A program made the position numbers and the translations under genes. A stretch of 64,000 nt of DNA from Paracoccus yibinensis. GTDB taxonomy: Bacteria; Pseudomonadota; Alphaproteobacteria; Rhodobacterales; Rhodobacteraceae. Position 1 is the first letter of the stretch, and each line of letters begins with the position of its first letter. Location: contig NZ_JAVCWH010000003.1 in assembly GCF_030846195.1 (NCBI RefSeq), forward strand, positions 400,001 through 464,000, read 5' to 3'. This document shows positions 34,666 to 44,096 of this stretch, one piece after another. The notes beneath the pieces were generated by a model. It had not been told where the DNA came from. It searched no databases and saw nothing but the letters and a program-made list of their open reading frames with translations.

Positions 34666-34790
34666 CGCAACAATATTTCCACTTGCCAATCGATACCGAA
34701 ACAAACATGCGCCGTCAATTCGCCGCGATGCGGCGCAAACCTGCGCCATTCGGACATTTTATTACTTCTTTGCCATCAATGTTGTTGCAA
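34666..34790. promoter_or_regulatory. Divergent ecm/ccr control region with inverted AATRTTGTTGCR sites
   Basis: AATATTGTTGCG (reverse strand, 34677-34666) lies next to the ecm start and AATGTTGTTGCA (34778-34789) next to ccr. TTGCAA and TTGCGCAA follow at 34785-34800. The two sites face opposite ways, one per promoter, in an AT-rich gap. The spacing suggests a common regulator of both genes, perhaps of the short-chain acyl-CoA-responsive family known to control such pathways; that identity is inference. Confidence 0.4.
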
Positions 34791-34864
34791 TCTTGCGCAA
34801 TCCTCTCTTACCTCTGGGATCAGAACGCGGCGATTCTGCGCCGCAGCAGATGCAGGAGAAGCTG

Positions 34865-36157
34865 ATGGCCCTCGACTCCCCCTCCCCGATTGCCCCTTAC
34901 GATGCCCCTGTGAAGGATCTTTACGACATCGGCGAGATGCCGCCCTTGGGCCATGTGCCCGCCAGGATGCACGCCTGGGCGATCCGCCGCGAACGCCAGG
35001 GCGAACCCGACAAGGCCATGCAGCTTGAGGTCGTGGACACCCCCACCATCGACAGCAACGAGGTGCTGGTCTTGGTGATGGCGGCGGGCGTCAACTACAA
35101 CGGCATCTGGGCAGGCCTCGGGGTGCCCATCAGCATGTTCGACGTCCACAAGCAGCCCTATCACATCGCGGGTTCCGACGCTTCGGGCATCGTCTGGGCG
35201 GTGGGCGACAAGGTGAAACGCTGGAAGGTCGGCGACGAGGTCGTGATCCACTGCAACCAGGACGACGGCGACGACGAGGAATGCAACGGCGGCGATCCGA
35301 TGTATTCGCCCACGCAGCGCATCTGGGGATATGAGACGCCGGACGGCAGCTTCGCGCAGTTCACCCGCGTCCAGTCCCAGCAGCTGATGCCCCGCCCCAA
35401 GCACCTGACCTGGGAGGAATCGGCCTGCTATACCCTGACGCTGGCCACCGCCTACCGGATGCTGTTCGGGCACGAGCCGCATGAACTGAAGCCCGGCATG
35501 AACGTGCTGGTCTGGGGTGCCTCGGGGGGCCTCGGGTCCTATGCCATCCAGCTGATCAACGCGGCAGGCGGCAATGCCATCGGTGTCATATCCGAGGAAG
35601 ACAAGCGCGACTTCGTCATGGGCCTGGGCGCCAAGGGCGTCATCAACCGCAAGGAATTCAATTGCTGGGGGCAACTGCCCATTGTGAACACGCCCGAATA
35701 CAAGGACTGGTTCAACGAGGTCCGCAAGTTCGGCAAGGCCATCTGGGACATCACCGGCAAGGGCAACAATGTCGACATCGTCTTCGAACACCCAGGCGAG
35801 GCGACCTTCCCGGTCAGCACCTTCGTCTGCAAGAAGGGCGGCATGGTGGTGATCTGCGCGGGCACCACGGGCTTCAATTGCACCTTCGATGTGCGTTACC
35901 TGTGGATGCACCAGAAGCGAATCCAGGGCAGCCACTTCGCGCATCTGAAACAGGCCAGCGCCGCCAACAAGCTGATGCTGGAACGCCGCCTGGATCCCTG
36001 CATGTCCGAGGTCTTTCCCTGGGCCGAAATCCCGCAGGCCCATGTCAAGATGATGAAGAACCAGCACAAGCCCGGCAACATGTCCGTGCTGGTCCAGGCG
36101 CCCACCACCGGGTTGCGCACCTTCGAGGACGCGCTGGAAGCCCGACGGAGCCTATAG
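34865..36157 (+). CDS. ccr: Crotonyl-CoA carboxylase/reductase
   Basis: A 430-residue medium-chain dehydrogenase that reductively carboxylates crotonyl-CoA to ethylmalonyl-CoA with NADPH and CO2, the key step of the ethylmalonyl-CoA pathway. The sequence closely follows the Rhodobacter sphaeroides enzyme as I remember it: IGEMPPLGHVP, AAGVNYNGIWAGLG, YHIAGSDASGIVWAVGD, HCNQDDGDDEECNGGDP. The Rossmann motif is VWGASGGLGSYAIQL (about 219-233). The ATG at 34865 has AGGAG upstream; a start 15 bases earlier is possible. It is divergent from ecm. Confidence 0.96.
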   Translation: MALDSPSPIAPYDAPVKDLYDIGEMPPLGHVPARMHAWAIRRERQGEPDKAMQLEVVDTPTIDSNEVLVLVMAAGVNYNGIWAGLGVPISMFDVHKQPYHIAGSDASGIVWAVGDKVKRWKVGDEVVIHCNQDDGDDEECNGGDPMYSPTQRIWGYETPDGSFAQFTRVQSQQLMPRPKHLTWEESACYTLTLATAYRMLFGHEPHELKPGMNVLVWGASGGLGSYAIQLINAAGGNAIGVISEEDKRDFVMGLGAKGVINRKEFNCWGQLPIVNTPEYKDWFNEVRKFGKAIWDITGKGNNVDIVFEHPGEATFPVSTFVCKKGGMVVICAGTTGFNCTFDVRYLWMHQKRIQGSHFAHLKQASAANKLMLERRLDPCMSEVFPWAEIPQAHVKMMKNQHKPGNMSVLVQAPTTGLRTFEDALEARRSL

Positions 36158-36229
36158 CCGAAACTCCTGGAACCGGAAGGGGCTGCCATCGTGCGGCCCT
36201 TTCCCATGGGCTTTTTCTTCGGCCGTTCC

Positions 36230-36433
36230 TCAGATTTCGGCCTTGCGCCGATCAACGGTGCGGCACTGCCATTCCTGCACCGTTTCCCTGGGATGGCTCT
36301 CGATCCATTCGGCCATGACCTGCTGGCCGTGGACCATGCAGGCCATCAGGTTCGTCTCGACGAAGATCAGGCTGCGGTCCTGGCAGCGCACGGGCACGGC
36401 CGACAGGCAGCTTACGAAAAACAGTTCGATCAT
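36230..36433 (-). CDS. Small cysteine-containing protein, MIELFF family, copy A
   Basis: A 67-residue protein of unknown function that starts MIELFFVSCL. A hydrophobic N-terminus is followed by four cysteines (in SCL, VRCQ, MACM and WQCR) and EWIESHP. It is clearly a paralog of the ORF at 36597-36803 on the same strand: both have the pattern MIELFFVxCL...P..C...R.L.F...N....CM...Q...A.W...HP..V..W.C. Conserved small proteins of this kind are widespread in Rhodobacteraceae in my recollection. A longer in-frame start at 36496 exists, but the paralog alignment begins at MIELFF. Confidence 0.65.
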   Translation of the reverse strand: MIELFFVSCLSAVPVRCQDRSLIFVETNLMACMVHGQQVMAEWIESHPRETVQEWQCRTVDRRKAEI

Positions 36434-36596
36434 CACACCTACCACTCCTTTTCCCGTTGCGCGTGCCGGGCCTTGAGAATGGAACATGTTTCCCATTCAG
36501 GTGTGATTGCGCCGTGAAAGAAGAACAGGATCCTGAGATTTTTCGATGTTTGCCGGGCAAATTGGCCGAATCAACGGCGGCTTGCCTGAGACACGA

Positions 36597-36803
36597 TCAG
36601 ATTGCCGTATCCGCTTCCTCGGCCAGACTGCATTTCCAGGATTTCACCTGATCGTTCGGATGGGCTTGGACCCAGCGCGCCAGTTCGTTCTGGCTTTCCA
36701 ACATGCAGGTCTGAAGGCCGTTTCTTTCCTCGAACAGCAGGCGGTGCTCGGTGCAGTGCTGCGGTTCGCTGATCAGGCAGGTGACAAAGAACAGTTCGAT
36801 CAT
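36597..36803 (-). CDS. Small cysteine-containing protein, MIELFF family, copy B
   Basis: A 68-residue protein starting MIELFFVTCL, with AAGGGGA upstream of the ATG at 36803. Cysteines in TCL, QHCT, QTCM and WKCS align with those of copy A (36230-36433). The two copies are tandem, 163 bases apart, and share about 45 percent of positions by eye. The N-terminal stretch is short for a signal peptide, so localisation is open. The function is unknown. Confidence 0.65.
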   Translation of the reverse strand: MIELFFVTCLISEPQHCTEHRLLFEERNGLQTCMLESQNELARWVQAHPNDQVKSWKCSLAEEADTAI

Positions 36804-36973
36804 CGCGCGTTCCCCTTGATGATTCCCTATACACGCCGCAAAACCCGAAAAGTTGCGCCTGATTGGCAATATTGCGGATCAAGCAAGCAGATTGTCCAAA
36901 TCCTGCGCGAAACCTTATTCATTTTATTAAAAATAATGGGTAACAGGCGGTCGGCCAGAAAAAAGGAAGGCTA

Positions 36974-37691
<718 letters not shown>

Positions 37692-37747
37692 CCCAGCCGC
37701 CGACAAGGCGGCTTCGCTTTTCGGGCGGGGCGGGATAAGACCGCCCC

Positions 37748-39274
37748 ATGAACGTCCCCGCCCCCATCCTGTCCCCTGACCAGGCCGATGCCTGGGACGC
37801 CCTGGCCGAAGCCTTCGGCGCGTCCGGCATCGACCTGATCGCCGAGGAACTGCACCCTCCGCAACCCGGCAATGGCCGCGTGATGGCGGTGATCGGCAAG
37901 GCCGGATCGGGCAAGACGCTGCTTTTGTCGCAGATCACCAAGGCCCTGCGCGATGCGGGGGTCGAGATCGTCAGCGGCGATTACGAGGGCCGCCGCCGCA
38001 AGGACCGGCGCAGCGTGGCGATCCTGGCGCCCACGAACAAGGCGGCCTTCGTGCTGCGGATGCGCGGCGTGCCCGCGACCACGATCCACCGCATCCTTTA
38101 CACCCCCGTCTACGACCCCGAATACGAGAAGCTGGCCGAATGGCTGACCGGCACCGGCGACCGCCCCGCCGTCGAGGGGATGACGGAGTCGGCATTGGAC
38201 CGGGCCAAGGCCTTCTATGACCAGCACACGTCCATTCCCGGAGCGCTTGCGGCGGCCGGTCTGCGCGGGTCCGACTTCATCCGCGGCTGGAAGCGGCGCG
38301 AGGATGCCCTGGACGTGGGTCTGATCGACGAGGCGTCCATGCTGGACGAAAAGCAGTTCGAGGACCTGCGCGAGATTTTCCCACTGCTGGTGCTGTTCGG
38401 CGATCCGGCCCAGCTTGCCCCGGTGGGCCAGTCCGGGGAGATGGTCTTCGACAAGCTGGCCCCTGCCCAGCGGCTGGTCCTGAACCGCATCCACCGGCAG
38501 GCTGACGACAGCCCGATCCTGGACCTGGCCCATGCGCTTGCCGATGAGGGCCTGACCTTCGAAGGCTTCGAAAGCCTGATCCGCGCAGCCGCGCGCCGCG
38601 ACGACCGGGTGGTTTGGGCCGAACGCGTGGAAAGCGACCTGATGGCGCGCAGTCCGGTGCTGGTCTGGCGCAATGCAACGCGCATCCGGCTGATCCACGC
38701 CTTTCGCGCGGCCTATGGCGCACCCGGCGACGCGCTGCTGCCCGGAGAGCCGCTGATCTGCGACGGGCTGGAACTGCCCCTGAAGCACCGCAAGAAGCGC
38801 ATCGACCTGGAGGCGCGGGGGCTGATCAAGGGCGCGCAGGTCGTCTATCTGGGACCGGGCCGCAAGCCGGGCTTTTCCCGGCTGCACGTGATCGGGGCCG
38901 AGGACCCGCGCCTGTCCGCCGCCAGCATCGTCAAGATAGAACTGCCGGACGAGGAAGAACCTTTCATCCCCTATGCCGCACGCATGGGCGCGACCTTCCT
39001 GCATGGTGCTGCGGTGACGATCCACAAGTCGCAAGGCAGCCAATGGCCCGACGTGCAGGTCTTCGGCCCCGACATCAGCGCCGCTGCCTGGTCCAACCGG
39101 ACGGAGGCCGGCATCCCTTTGTGGAAGCGGCTGGCATACGTCGCCATCACGCGGGCACAGGAGCGGCTGCTGTGGGTCACGAAGGCGCGGCTGGCCCGTC
39201 CTACGGCGCCGCTGGGGACGGATGACCTGGAAGGGCTGGTGGCGGATCTGGCGTTGGCGGCCTACGAGGAATAG
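37748..39274 (+). CDS. RecD-like superfamily 1 DNA helicase
   Basis: A 508-residue ATPase of the RecD/UvrD-C type. It shows Walker A GKAGSGKT (50-57), Walker B LIDEAS (192-197), a glutamine-bearing LFGDPAQLAPV (motif III) near 217-227, and the C-terminal motifs TIHKSQGSQWPDV and YVAITRAQERLLWV. This is the layout of the stand-alone RecD2-like or exodeoxyribonuclease V helicases. No recB/recC neighbours are present, so a role outside RecBCD, in repair or recombination, is likely. The 5'-3' polarity is inferred from family. Confidence 0.85.
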   Translation: MNVPAPILSPDQADAWDALAEAFGASGIDLIAEELHPPQPGNGRVMAVIGKAGSGKTLLLSQITKALRDAGVEIVSGDYEGRRRKDRRSVAILAPTNKAAFVLRMRGVPATTIHRILYTPVYDPEYEKLAEWLTGTGDRPAVEGMTESALDRAKAFYDQHTSIPGALAAAGLRGSDFIRGWKRREDALDVGLIDEASMLDEKQFEDLREIFPLLVLFGDPAQLAPVGQSGEMVFDKLAPAQRLVLNRIHRQADDSPILDLAHALADEGLTFEGFESLIRAAARRDDRVVWAERVESDLMARSPVLVWRNATRIRLIHAFRAAYGAPGDALLPGEPLICDGLELPLKHRKKRIDLEARGLIKGAQVVYLGPGRKPGFSRLHVIGAEDPRLSAASIVKIELPDEEEPFIPYAARMGATFLHGAAVTIHKSQGSQWPDVQVFGPDISAAAWSNRTEAGIPLWKRLAYVAITRAQERLLWVTKARLARPTAPLGTDDLEGLVADLALAAYEE

Positions 39275-39298
39275 CGTCCCGCGAAGGCCGGGGGCCAG

Positions 39299-39336
39299 CC
39301 CCCGGACCCCCGGGATATTGAAGCCAAAGTGAAAAG
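39299..39336 (+). repeat. Copy 5 of the dispersed intergenic repeat
   Basis: CCCCCGGACCCCCGGGATAT followed by TGAAGCCAAAGTGAAAAG. It lies between the convergent helicase and EcsC-like genes. Confidence 0.75.
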
Positions 39337-39341
39337 ACTTG

Positions 39342-40130
39342 TCAGCGCGCCGCCTTGCGGTGGTCCAGGCGTTCGATGGCCAGGCGCAGCGCCTCGACCA
39401 GTGCTTCCTTGGGGATCCCTGTTTCGTGCGACAGGCGCATGATGCCGAAATGCACGCGGGCCAGTTCCTGGTAATACCGGGTGAAGGTATAGTTGATCGA
39501 CGCGCCCACCACGGCCCCGAAGATCGGCGCGGCCTGGGCGGCCAGCTTCTGTCCCATCGACACCGACAGGCGCGGCGCGACCTTGCTGATCAGGCCCTGC
39601 ACGGTCTGGCCGGTGACCGACATCCGGGCGGCCAGCAGGCCCAGATCGGTGGAGTCGTCCTCGGCCATGGGGCCGGCGGCTGCAAAGATGCGCAGGCATT
39701 CCATACGCACTTCGTCGCTTTCGGGATCCAGCCCGTGTTCGACGGCGATATCCAGCATCGCCCGCAGCAGCAGCGTGATCGTGAAGGGCAGTTCCACCAT
39801 GGCGCCCGCGAAGCCGCCCACCCCGCCCGCCGCGCCGCTGACGGTCGATGCCATGCGGTTGAACCAGTCCCCCCTGTCGCGCACCATGCGCCGCGAGGTG
39901 GAGGCCGCCGCAAAGGCCCGGTTCAGCGCCGCGCGGGTGATCCGGTCCATGCGGCTGCGCACGAAACCCGGCAGCTTTTCGATCAACCCCTCGGCGCTGT
40001 TGCCGACGACGGTCATCAGTTCCATACCCAGACCGCCGGCATCCAGATAGCGCCGCGCCAGGCGGTCGATCTGGATATGCACGGAAGGGTCATTGATCGG
40101 CGGAAGCACCAGCTGCGGATTGGTCGCCAT
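39342..40130 (-). CDS. EcsC-family protein
   Basis: A 262-residue protein of the EcsC family, named after a Bacillus ABC-exporter accessory protein but of unknown biochemical role. Ala/Gly-rich amphipathic segments (SGAAGGVGGFAGAMVELPFTITLLLRAMLDIA, about 105-136, and AAQAAPIFGAVVGASINYTFTRYYQELARVHFG) suggest membrane association. The start MATNPQL at 40130 (GAGG upstream) overlaps the neighbouring acetyltransferase gene by 41 bases in another frame, an unusual length that makes the start a little uncertain. Confidence 0.75.
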   Translation of the reverse strand: MATNPQLVLPPINDPSVHIQIDRLARRYLDAGGLGMELMTVVGNSAEGLIEKLPGFVRSRMDRITRAALNRAFAAASTSRRMVRDRGDWFNRMASTVSGAAGGVGGFAGAMVELPFTITLLLRAMLDIAVEHGLDPESDEVRMECLRIFAAAGPMAEDDSTDLGLLAARMSVTGQTVQGLISKVAPRLSVSMGQKLAAQAAPIFGAVVGASINYTFTRYYQELARVHFGIMRLSHETGIPKEALVEALRLAIERLDHRKAAR

Positions 40131-40719
40131 CGTCATCCTCTTGCGAAACAGCCACATCGGGGGACGCCACGGTGACACAGGCCAGATCTGCGTCAAGGCT
40201 ACGCGCCTGCCGCGCCATGGCCTCAACCGCGCCCGGCGCCGTCTCTCGCGTCACCTGCCCCGCCACCCCAACCCAGGCGCCCGGAGAGAGTTCCAGCCCC
40301 AACACCCGGTCCGGGTTTGTGGGCGGGGGCATGACGACGTCGTCCAGCCTGGCAAAGCCGAACCGGCGGTAATAGGGCGCGTCCCCCACCAGCAGCACCC
40401 GGCCCCAGCCCAGCTTGCGCGCGCGGGCCAGGCTGTCGCGCATCAGAAGCCCGCCCAGGCCCTCGCCCTGCGCGGTCGGGTGGACGGCGATCGGTCCCAG
40501 AAGCAGCACCGGCTTGCGAGCCACGCGCACCGGCCAGAAGCGGATCGCGGCCTGCAGGATGCCATCGGCGCGCAACACCAGGCACAGATCGGCCACCTTG
40601 GGCACCCCGTCCCGCAGGCGGTAGGACGACAGGGCGGTCCGGCCCGGCGCAAAGCACAGGTCGTAAAGGGCCTCGACCTCGGGTTCGTCGGCGGCGGTTT
40701 CGGGGCAGATCTCGTACAT
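40090..40719 (-). CDS. GNAT-family N-acetyltransferase (YhbS-like)
   Basis: A 209-residue acetyltransferase. The acetyl-CoA binding segment LLLGPIAVHPTAQGEGLGGLLMRDSLARARKLGW (about 74-107) contains the Q/RxxGxG/A loop as QGEGLG. YYRRFGF is the typical following motif. The ATG at 40719 has AGGAGG upstream. The substrate is unknown. The 3' end overlaps the EcsC-like gene by 41 bases. Confidence 0.85.
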   Translation of the reverse strand: MYEICPETAADEPEVEALYDLCFAPGRTALSSYRLRDGVPKVADLCLVLRADGILQAAIRFWPVRVARKPVLLLGPIAVHPTAQGEGLGGLLMRDSLARARKLGWGRVLLVGDAPYYRRFGFARLDDVVMPPPTNPDRVLGLELSPGAWVGVAGQVTRETAPGAVEAMARQARSLDADLACVTVASPDVAVSQEDDDGDQSAAGASADQ

Positions 40720-40843
40720 CGCGCCTCCTGTCGGTCTTGGCGGACCCTTAGCACGGGCTTGCAGGTGATGAAACATCCGGGCCATTGCGGCGAGGTCCGG
40801 CAGATGGCAGGTTGTCGGCGCGCGTGAAAACAGGAGGCCCGCG

Positions 40844-41446
40844 ATGTTCTACCGCCCCGAAAACGGCCACGGGCTGCCGCACAACCCCTTCAACGCCCTT
40901 GTCGCGCCCAGGCCGATCGGCTGGATCTCCACGCGCGGTTCGGCCGGAGACAATCTGGCGCCCTATTCCTTTTTCAACGCGGTGGCCTATGTCCCGCCGC
41001 AGGTGATGTTCGCATCGACAAGCGCCAAGCCTGATCGCAACGGCACCAAGGACAGCGTGGCCCAGGTCATCGAATCCGGCGTCTTCTGCGTCAACATCGC
41101 CACCGGCGACCTGCGCGACCAGGTGAACGCGTCCTCGGCCCCGCTGGCCGCCGGGATCAGCGAATTCGACGCGGCAGGGATCGCGGCGGCGGAATGCGAC
41201 ACCATCGCCTGCCCGCGCGTCGCCGCCGCCGCCGCCGCTCTGGAATGCCGGATGACGCGCGTGGTGCCCCTGGCGGGCGAGGCGAACTACGTCGTCTTCG
41301 GCGTCGTCACGGGCGTCCATATCCGCGACGACTGCGTGGTGAACGGCCGCTTCGACCCGCGTCCTGCGGGCGGCTGGATTGCGCGGCTGGGCTACAGGGA
41401 TTACTGCGCCGTCACCGAATTGTTCGAAATGGAACGCCCTGCATGA
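40844..41446 (+). CDS. Flavin reductase family protein
   Basis: A 200-residue flavin-binding split-barrel protein. [44 protein letters not shown] (about 15-58) is the FMN-binding signature of the DIM6/NTAB group. It may provide reduced flavin or act as an oxidoreductase; the partner is unknown. AGGAGG precedes the start. Its stop overlaps the apt start by four bases (ATGA). Confidence 0.87.
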   Translation: MFYRPENGHGLPHNPFNALVAPRPIGWISTRGSAGDNLAPYSFFNAVAYVPPQVMFASTSAKPDRNGTKDSVAQVIESGVFCVNIATGDLRDQVNASSAPLAAGISEFDAAGIAAAECDTIACPRVAAAAAALECRMTRVVPLAGEANYVVFGVVTGVHIRDDCVVNGRFDPRPAGGWIARLGYRDYCAVTELFEMERPA

Positions 41447-41976
41447 GCCTGAACGTCAAGGATTACATCCGCACCATCGTGGACTTTCCCCATGAAGGGA
41501 TCATGTTCCGCGACGTGACCACGCTGTTCGCGGACGCCCGCGGCTTCCGCATCGCCATCGACCAGTTGCTTGCCCCCTATGCGGGCGCGCGGATCGACAA
41601 GGTGGTGGGGCTGGAGGCGCGCGGCTTCATCCTGGGCGGCGCGGTGGCGCATCAATTGTCCACCGGGTTTGTCCCGATCCGCAAGAAGGGCAAGCTGCCC
41701 GGCGCGGTGATCAGCCAGGCTTACCAACTGGAATATGGCGAGGCTGTGGTCGAGGTCCATGACGACGCCTTGCGCCCGGGCGAGCGGGTGCTGATCGTGG
41801 ACGACCTGCTGGCCACCGGCGGCACGGCGGCGGCGGGGATTTCGCTGTGCGAGAGGCTGGGCGCGAAGGTGGTGGGCTGCGCCTTCGTGATCGACCTGCC
41901 GGAGCTGGGCGGGCGGAAGGTGCTAGAGGGGTTGGGGCATGAGGTTCATGCGCTGACGAGTTTCGAGGGAGAGTAA
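41443..41976 (+). CDS. apt: Adenine phosphoribosyltransferase
   Basis: Apt (177 residues) makes AMP from adenine and PRPP, salvaging purines. It has the PRPP motif [14 protein letters not shown] (about 110-123), the N-terminal [16 protein letters not shown] and the catalytic-loop region RKKGKLPG. It is co-translated with the flavin reductase gene and converges on an AT-rich ORF. Confidence 0.96.
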   Translation: MSLNVKDYIRTIVDFPHEGIMFRDVTTLFADARGFRIAIDQLLAPYAGARIDKVVGLEARGFILGGAVAHQLSTGFVPIRKKGKLPGAVISQAYQLEYGEAVVEVHDDALRPGERVLIVDDLLATGGTAAAGISLCERLGAKVVGCAFVIDLPELGGRKVLEGLGHEVHALTSFEGE

Positions 41977-41993
41977 AAGGCGGCGCTATTACG

Positions 41994-42593
41994 CTACTTC
42001 TCCCATCCAAAGACGGTCTGAGGGCTTGATATTGCGTCAGCTTTCATTTTTTCAGATAACTCTTTTACCATACTGTCCACATCAAGCCTCGGATAAAGCC
42101 GTTCAATGATGGATGAGGCTACAAGACCAACTTGCTTCTCAGAGGTCTCAACCCTTCGACGCAAGATGTTCATGCGAGACATCAACAAAAGGCGCGCTTC
42201 TTGAGTAAACATGTTTCTGACTTCCTCTCTAAAGAAATGATGAGCAAAATAGTCTCTTTTCTTTTTTAGAAGCCCAAGTTCTTCCTGAAGTGCTGAAATT
42301 AGGTGGCAATCATCTAACAACCGCAACAAGCCTCCAAAGGTGGAGTCATGAGCCTTTTTCTCTAAGGAATCGTAATGTAACCGCCATTCCTCTTGATTTT
42401 TGATCTGACCCTTCGAAAAAATCTGACCAAGCTTCCAAAATACATAGCAGCTTTGTAGAGAAGTTTCTAAAAGAGAATAGGCGGAGAAAAGCAATCCGAA
42501 ATGAGCAAGCAATTCTTTTTCCAACATAATGCCGTCAGAGCACAGTTCAGGAAAATCTTCAAACAACAGCGAGATATCGGGCTCATCTGCCAT
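41994..42593 (-). CDS. AT-rich hypothetical protein, possibly acquired
   Basis: A 199-residue protein from MADEPDISLLFEDF. Base composition is visibly far more AT-rich than the flanking genes, with codons such as TTT, AAA, TCA and AGA that neighbours avoid, a sign of recent transfer. The protein looks all-helical and soluble with many Leu/Lys/Glu (LGLLKKKRDYFAHHFFREEV). HHFFREE and the helical pattern recall small abortive-infection or HEPN-like proteins, but this is not a firm match. A GTG at 42647 would extend it by 18 residues into the repeat. It lies 17 bases past apt, convergent, beside a REP-like repeat. Confidence 0.6.
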   Translation of the reverse strand: MADEPDISLLFEDFPELCSDGIMLEKELLAHFGLLFSAYSLLETSLQSCYVFWKLGQIFSKGQIKNQEEWRLHYDSLEKKAHDSTFGGLLRLLDDCHLISALQEELGLLKKKRDYFAHHFFREEVRNMFTQEARLLLMSRMNILRRRVETSEKQVGLVASSIIERLYPRLDVDSMVKELSEKMKADAISSPQTVFGWEK

Positions 42594-42628
42594 CAGCGCT
42601 CTATTCTTCCTGTACCATTGCACATTCA

Positions 42629-42693
42629 GTAGGGTGCGTGATTTCACGCACCGTCAAGCCATCAGTAATGGTGCGTGCAAGCACGCACCCTAC
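42629..42693. repeat. GTAGGGTG two-hairpin REP-like element
   Basis: Two perfect hairpins, GGTGCGTG/CACGCACC at 42633-42652 and again at 42670-42689, are enclosed by a 12-bp outer inverted repeat, GTAGGGTGCGTG (42629-42640) with CACGCACCCTAC (42682-42693). The element overlaps the stop codon of the oxidase gene and lies upstream of the AT-rich ORF. This paired-palindrome form is typical of REP elements. Confidence 0.75.
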
Positions 42694-44087
42694 GCCAAAA
42701 TCACCCCCGGGTTCATGATCCCCGCCGGATCCAGCGCGTCCTTGATCGCACGTATCGCGGCCAGCCGCGTCGGATCGCCCCATTCGGCCAGGTCCGCCGC
42801 CTTCAGCCGCCCTACCCCGTGTTCCGCAGAGAACGACCCGCCCCGCGCCACGACCATCTCATGCACCGCGCGGGACAGGTCGCGGCGGATGGGGTCATAG
42901 GCGTCCCGGGTCTTTCCCTCGACCGGGAACAGGTTGAAATGCAGGTTGCCGTCGCCCAGGTGGCCGAAGCAGTTGATGCGAAGATCGGCCATGCCCGCCA
43001 GCATCGCCCTGCAATCGCGGATGAAGCGGGCGATTTCCGACAGGGGCAGGCTGATGTCGTGGCTGGCGATGGCGCCGATGTGGCGGTTGCCCTCGGGGAT
43101 CGTCTCGCGGATCGCCCACAACTCGGCGGCCTGCTGGCCGGATTGCGCGATCACCCCATCGCTGACAAGGCCGGCCTCGGCCGCATCGGTGAACAGCGTC
43201 TCGAGCGCGTGGTCCGCCGACAGGCCGGATGGCAGGCCGACCTCGATCAGGACCAGCCAGTCGGGGCGGTCGGCAAAGGGCTGGCGCAGGTCGGGAAAGG
43301 CCACGTCCAGAAAGCGCAGGCCCTGCCCCGATATCAGTTCAAAGGCCGTCACGCCGCCGGCCATCCGGGCCTGGGCCAGCGACAGCAGGGTCAACGCGGC
43401 CTCGGGCGATTCGACGACCAGCATGGCGACGCCGACCTCGGGCGGGACCGGGGCCAGCACCAGGGATGCGGCGGTGATGATGCCCAGCGTGCCCTCGGCC
43501 CCGATCAGCAGGTCGCGGATGTCATAGCCGGTGTTGTCCTTTCGCAGCCGCTTCAGGTCGTGCATGACCTGCCCCTGCGGCAGCACCGCCTCGATCCCCA
43601 GGCACAGCGCGCGGGCATTGCCATAGCGCAGCACGTTCACGCCCCCCGCATTGGTGCCCAGCACCCCGCCGATCTGCGCAGACCCTTGGGATGCAAGTGC
43701 CAGCGGAAACTGCCGACCGACGCTGGCGGCGGCCTCGCGGACCTGTTGCAGGGTGGCGCCGGCCTCGGCCACGATGACGCCCTCCTCGGGGAACACATCG
43801 CGGATCGCAGTCATGCGTTCCATCGACAGGACCAGCGGCACCGTGCCGTCAGGCATCACCTGCCCGCCCACCAGGCCCGTGCCGCCGCCACGGGGGACGA
43901 TCGGCACGCGGGCGTCCGCGCAGGCGCGGACGATGGCCGCGACCTCATCCACCGTTCGGGGCGCGGCGATCACCCCTGCCCGCCCCTTGAAGCGGCCGCG
44001 CGGTTCTTCCAGATAGGCCGGGGCGATCTCTCGCACCACGCCCTCGGGCAGAAGGCGGGCAAGGGCTTCGGTGGCGTCGTTCAGCAT
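42690..44087 (-). CDS. FAD-linked 2-hydroxyacid dehydrogenase (GlcD/D2HGDH type)
   Basis: A 465-residue flavoprotein of the FAD-binding PCMH type. The FAD pyrophosphate region is PRGGGTGLVGGQVM (about 65-78) and GTNAGGVNVLRYG is the second signature. The C-terminal FAD-oxidase domain has CFGHLGDGNLHFN and EHGVGRLK. It probably oxidises D-lactate, D-2-hydroxyglutarate or glycolate, passing electrons to an acceptor; the exact substrate cannot be told. It ends inside the REP-like element. Confidence 0.87.
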   Translation of the reverse strand: MLNDATEALARLLPEGVVREIAPAYLEEPRGRFKGRAGVIAAPRTVDEVAAIVRACADARVPIVPRGGGTGLVGGQVMPDGTVPLVLSMERMTAIRDVFPEEGVIVAEAGATLQQVREAAASVGRQFPLALASQGSAQIGGVLGTNAGGVNVLRYGNARALCLGIEAVLPQGQVMHDLKRLRKDNTGYDIRDLLIGAEGTLGIITAASLVLAPVPPEVGVAMLVVESPEAALTLLSLAQARMAGGVTAFELISGQGLRFLDVAFPDLRQPFADRPDWLVLIEVGLPSGLSADHALETLFTDAAEAGLVSDGVIAQSGQQAAELWAIRETIPEGNRHIGAIASHDISLPLSEIARFIRDCRAMLAGMADLRINCFGHLGDGNLHFNLFPVEGKTRDAYDPIRRDLSRAVHEMVVARGGSFSAEHGVGRLKAADLAEWGDPTRLAAIRAIKDALDPAGIMNPGVILA

Positions 44088-44096
44088 GGCCCCATC

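Noticed and set aside
42594..42647. GTG start at 42647 for the AT-rich ORF
   Set aside because: It would place the N-terminus inside the REP-like hairpin; the ATG at 42593 is more plausible.
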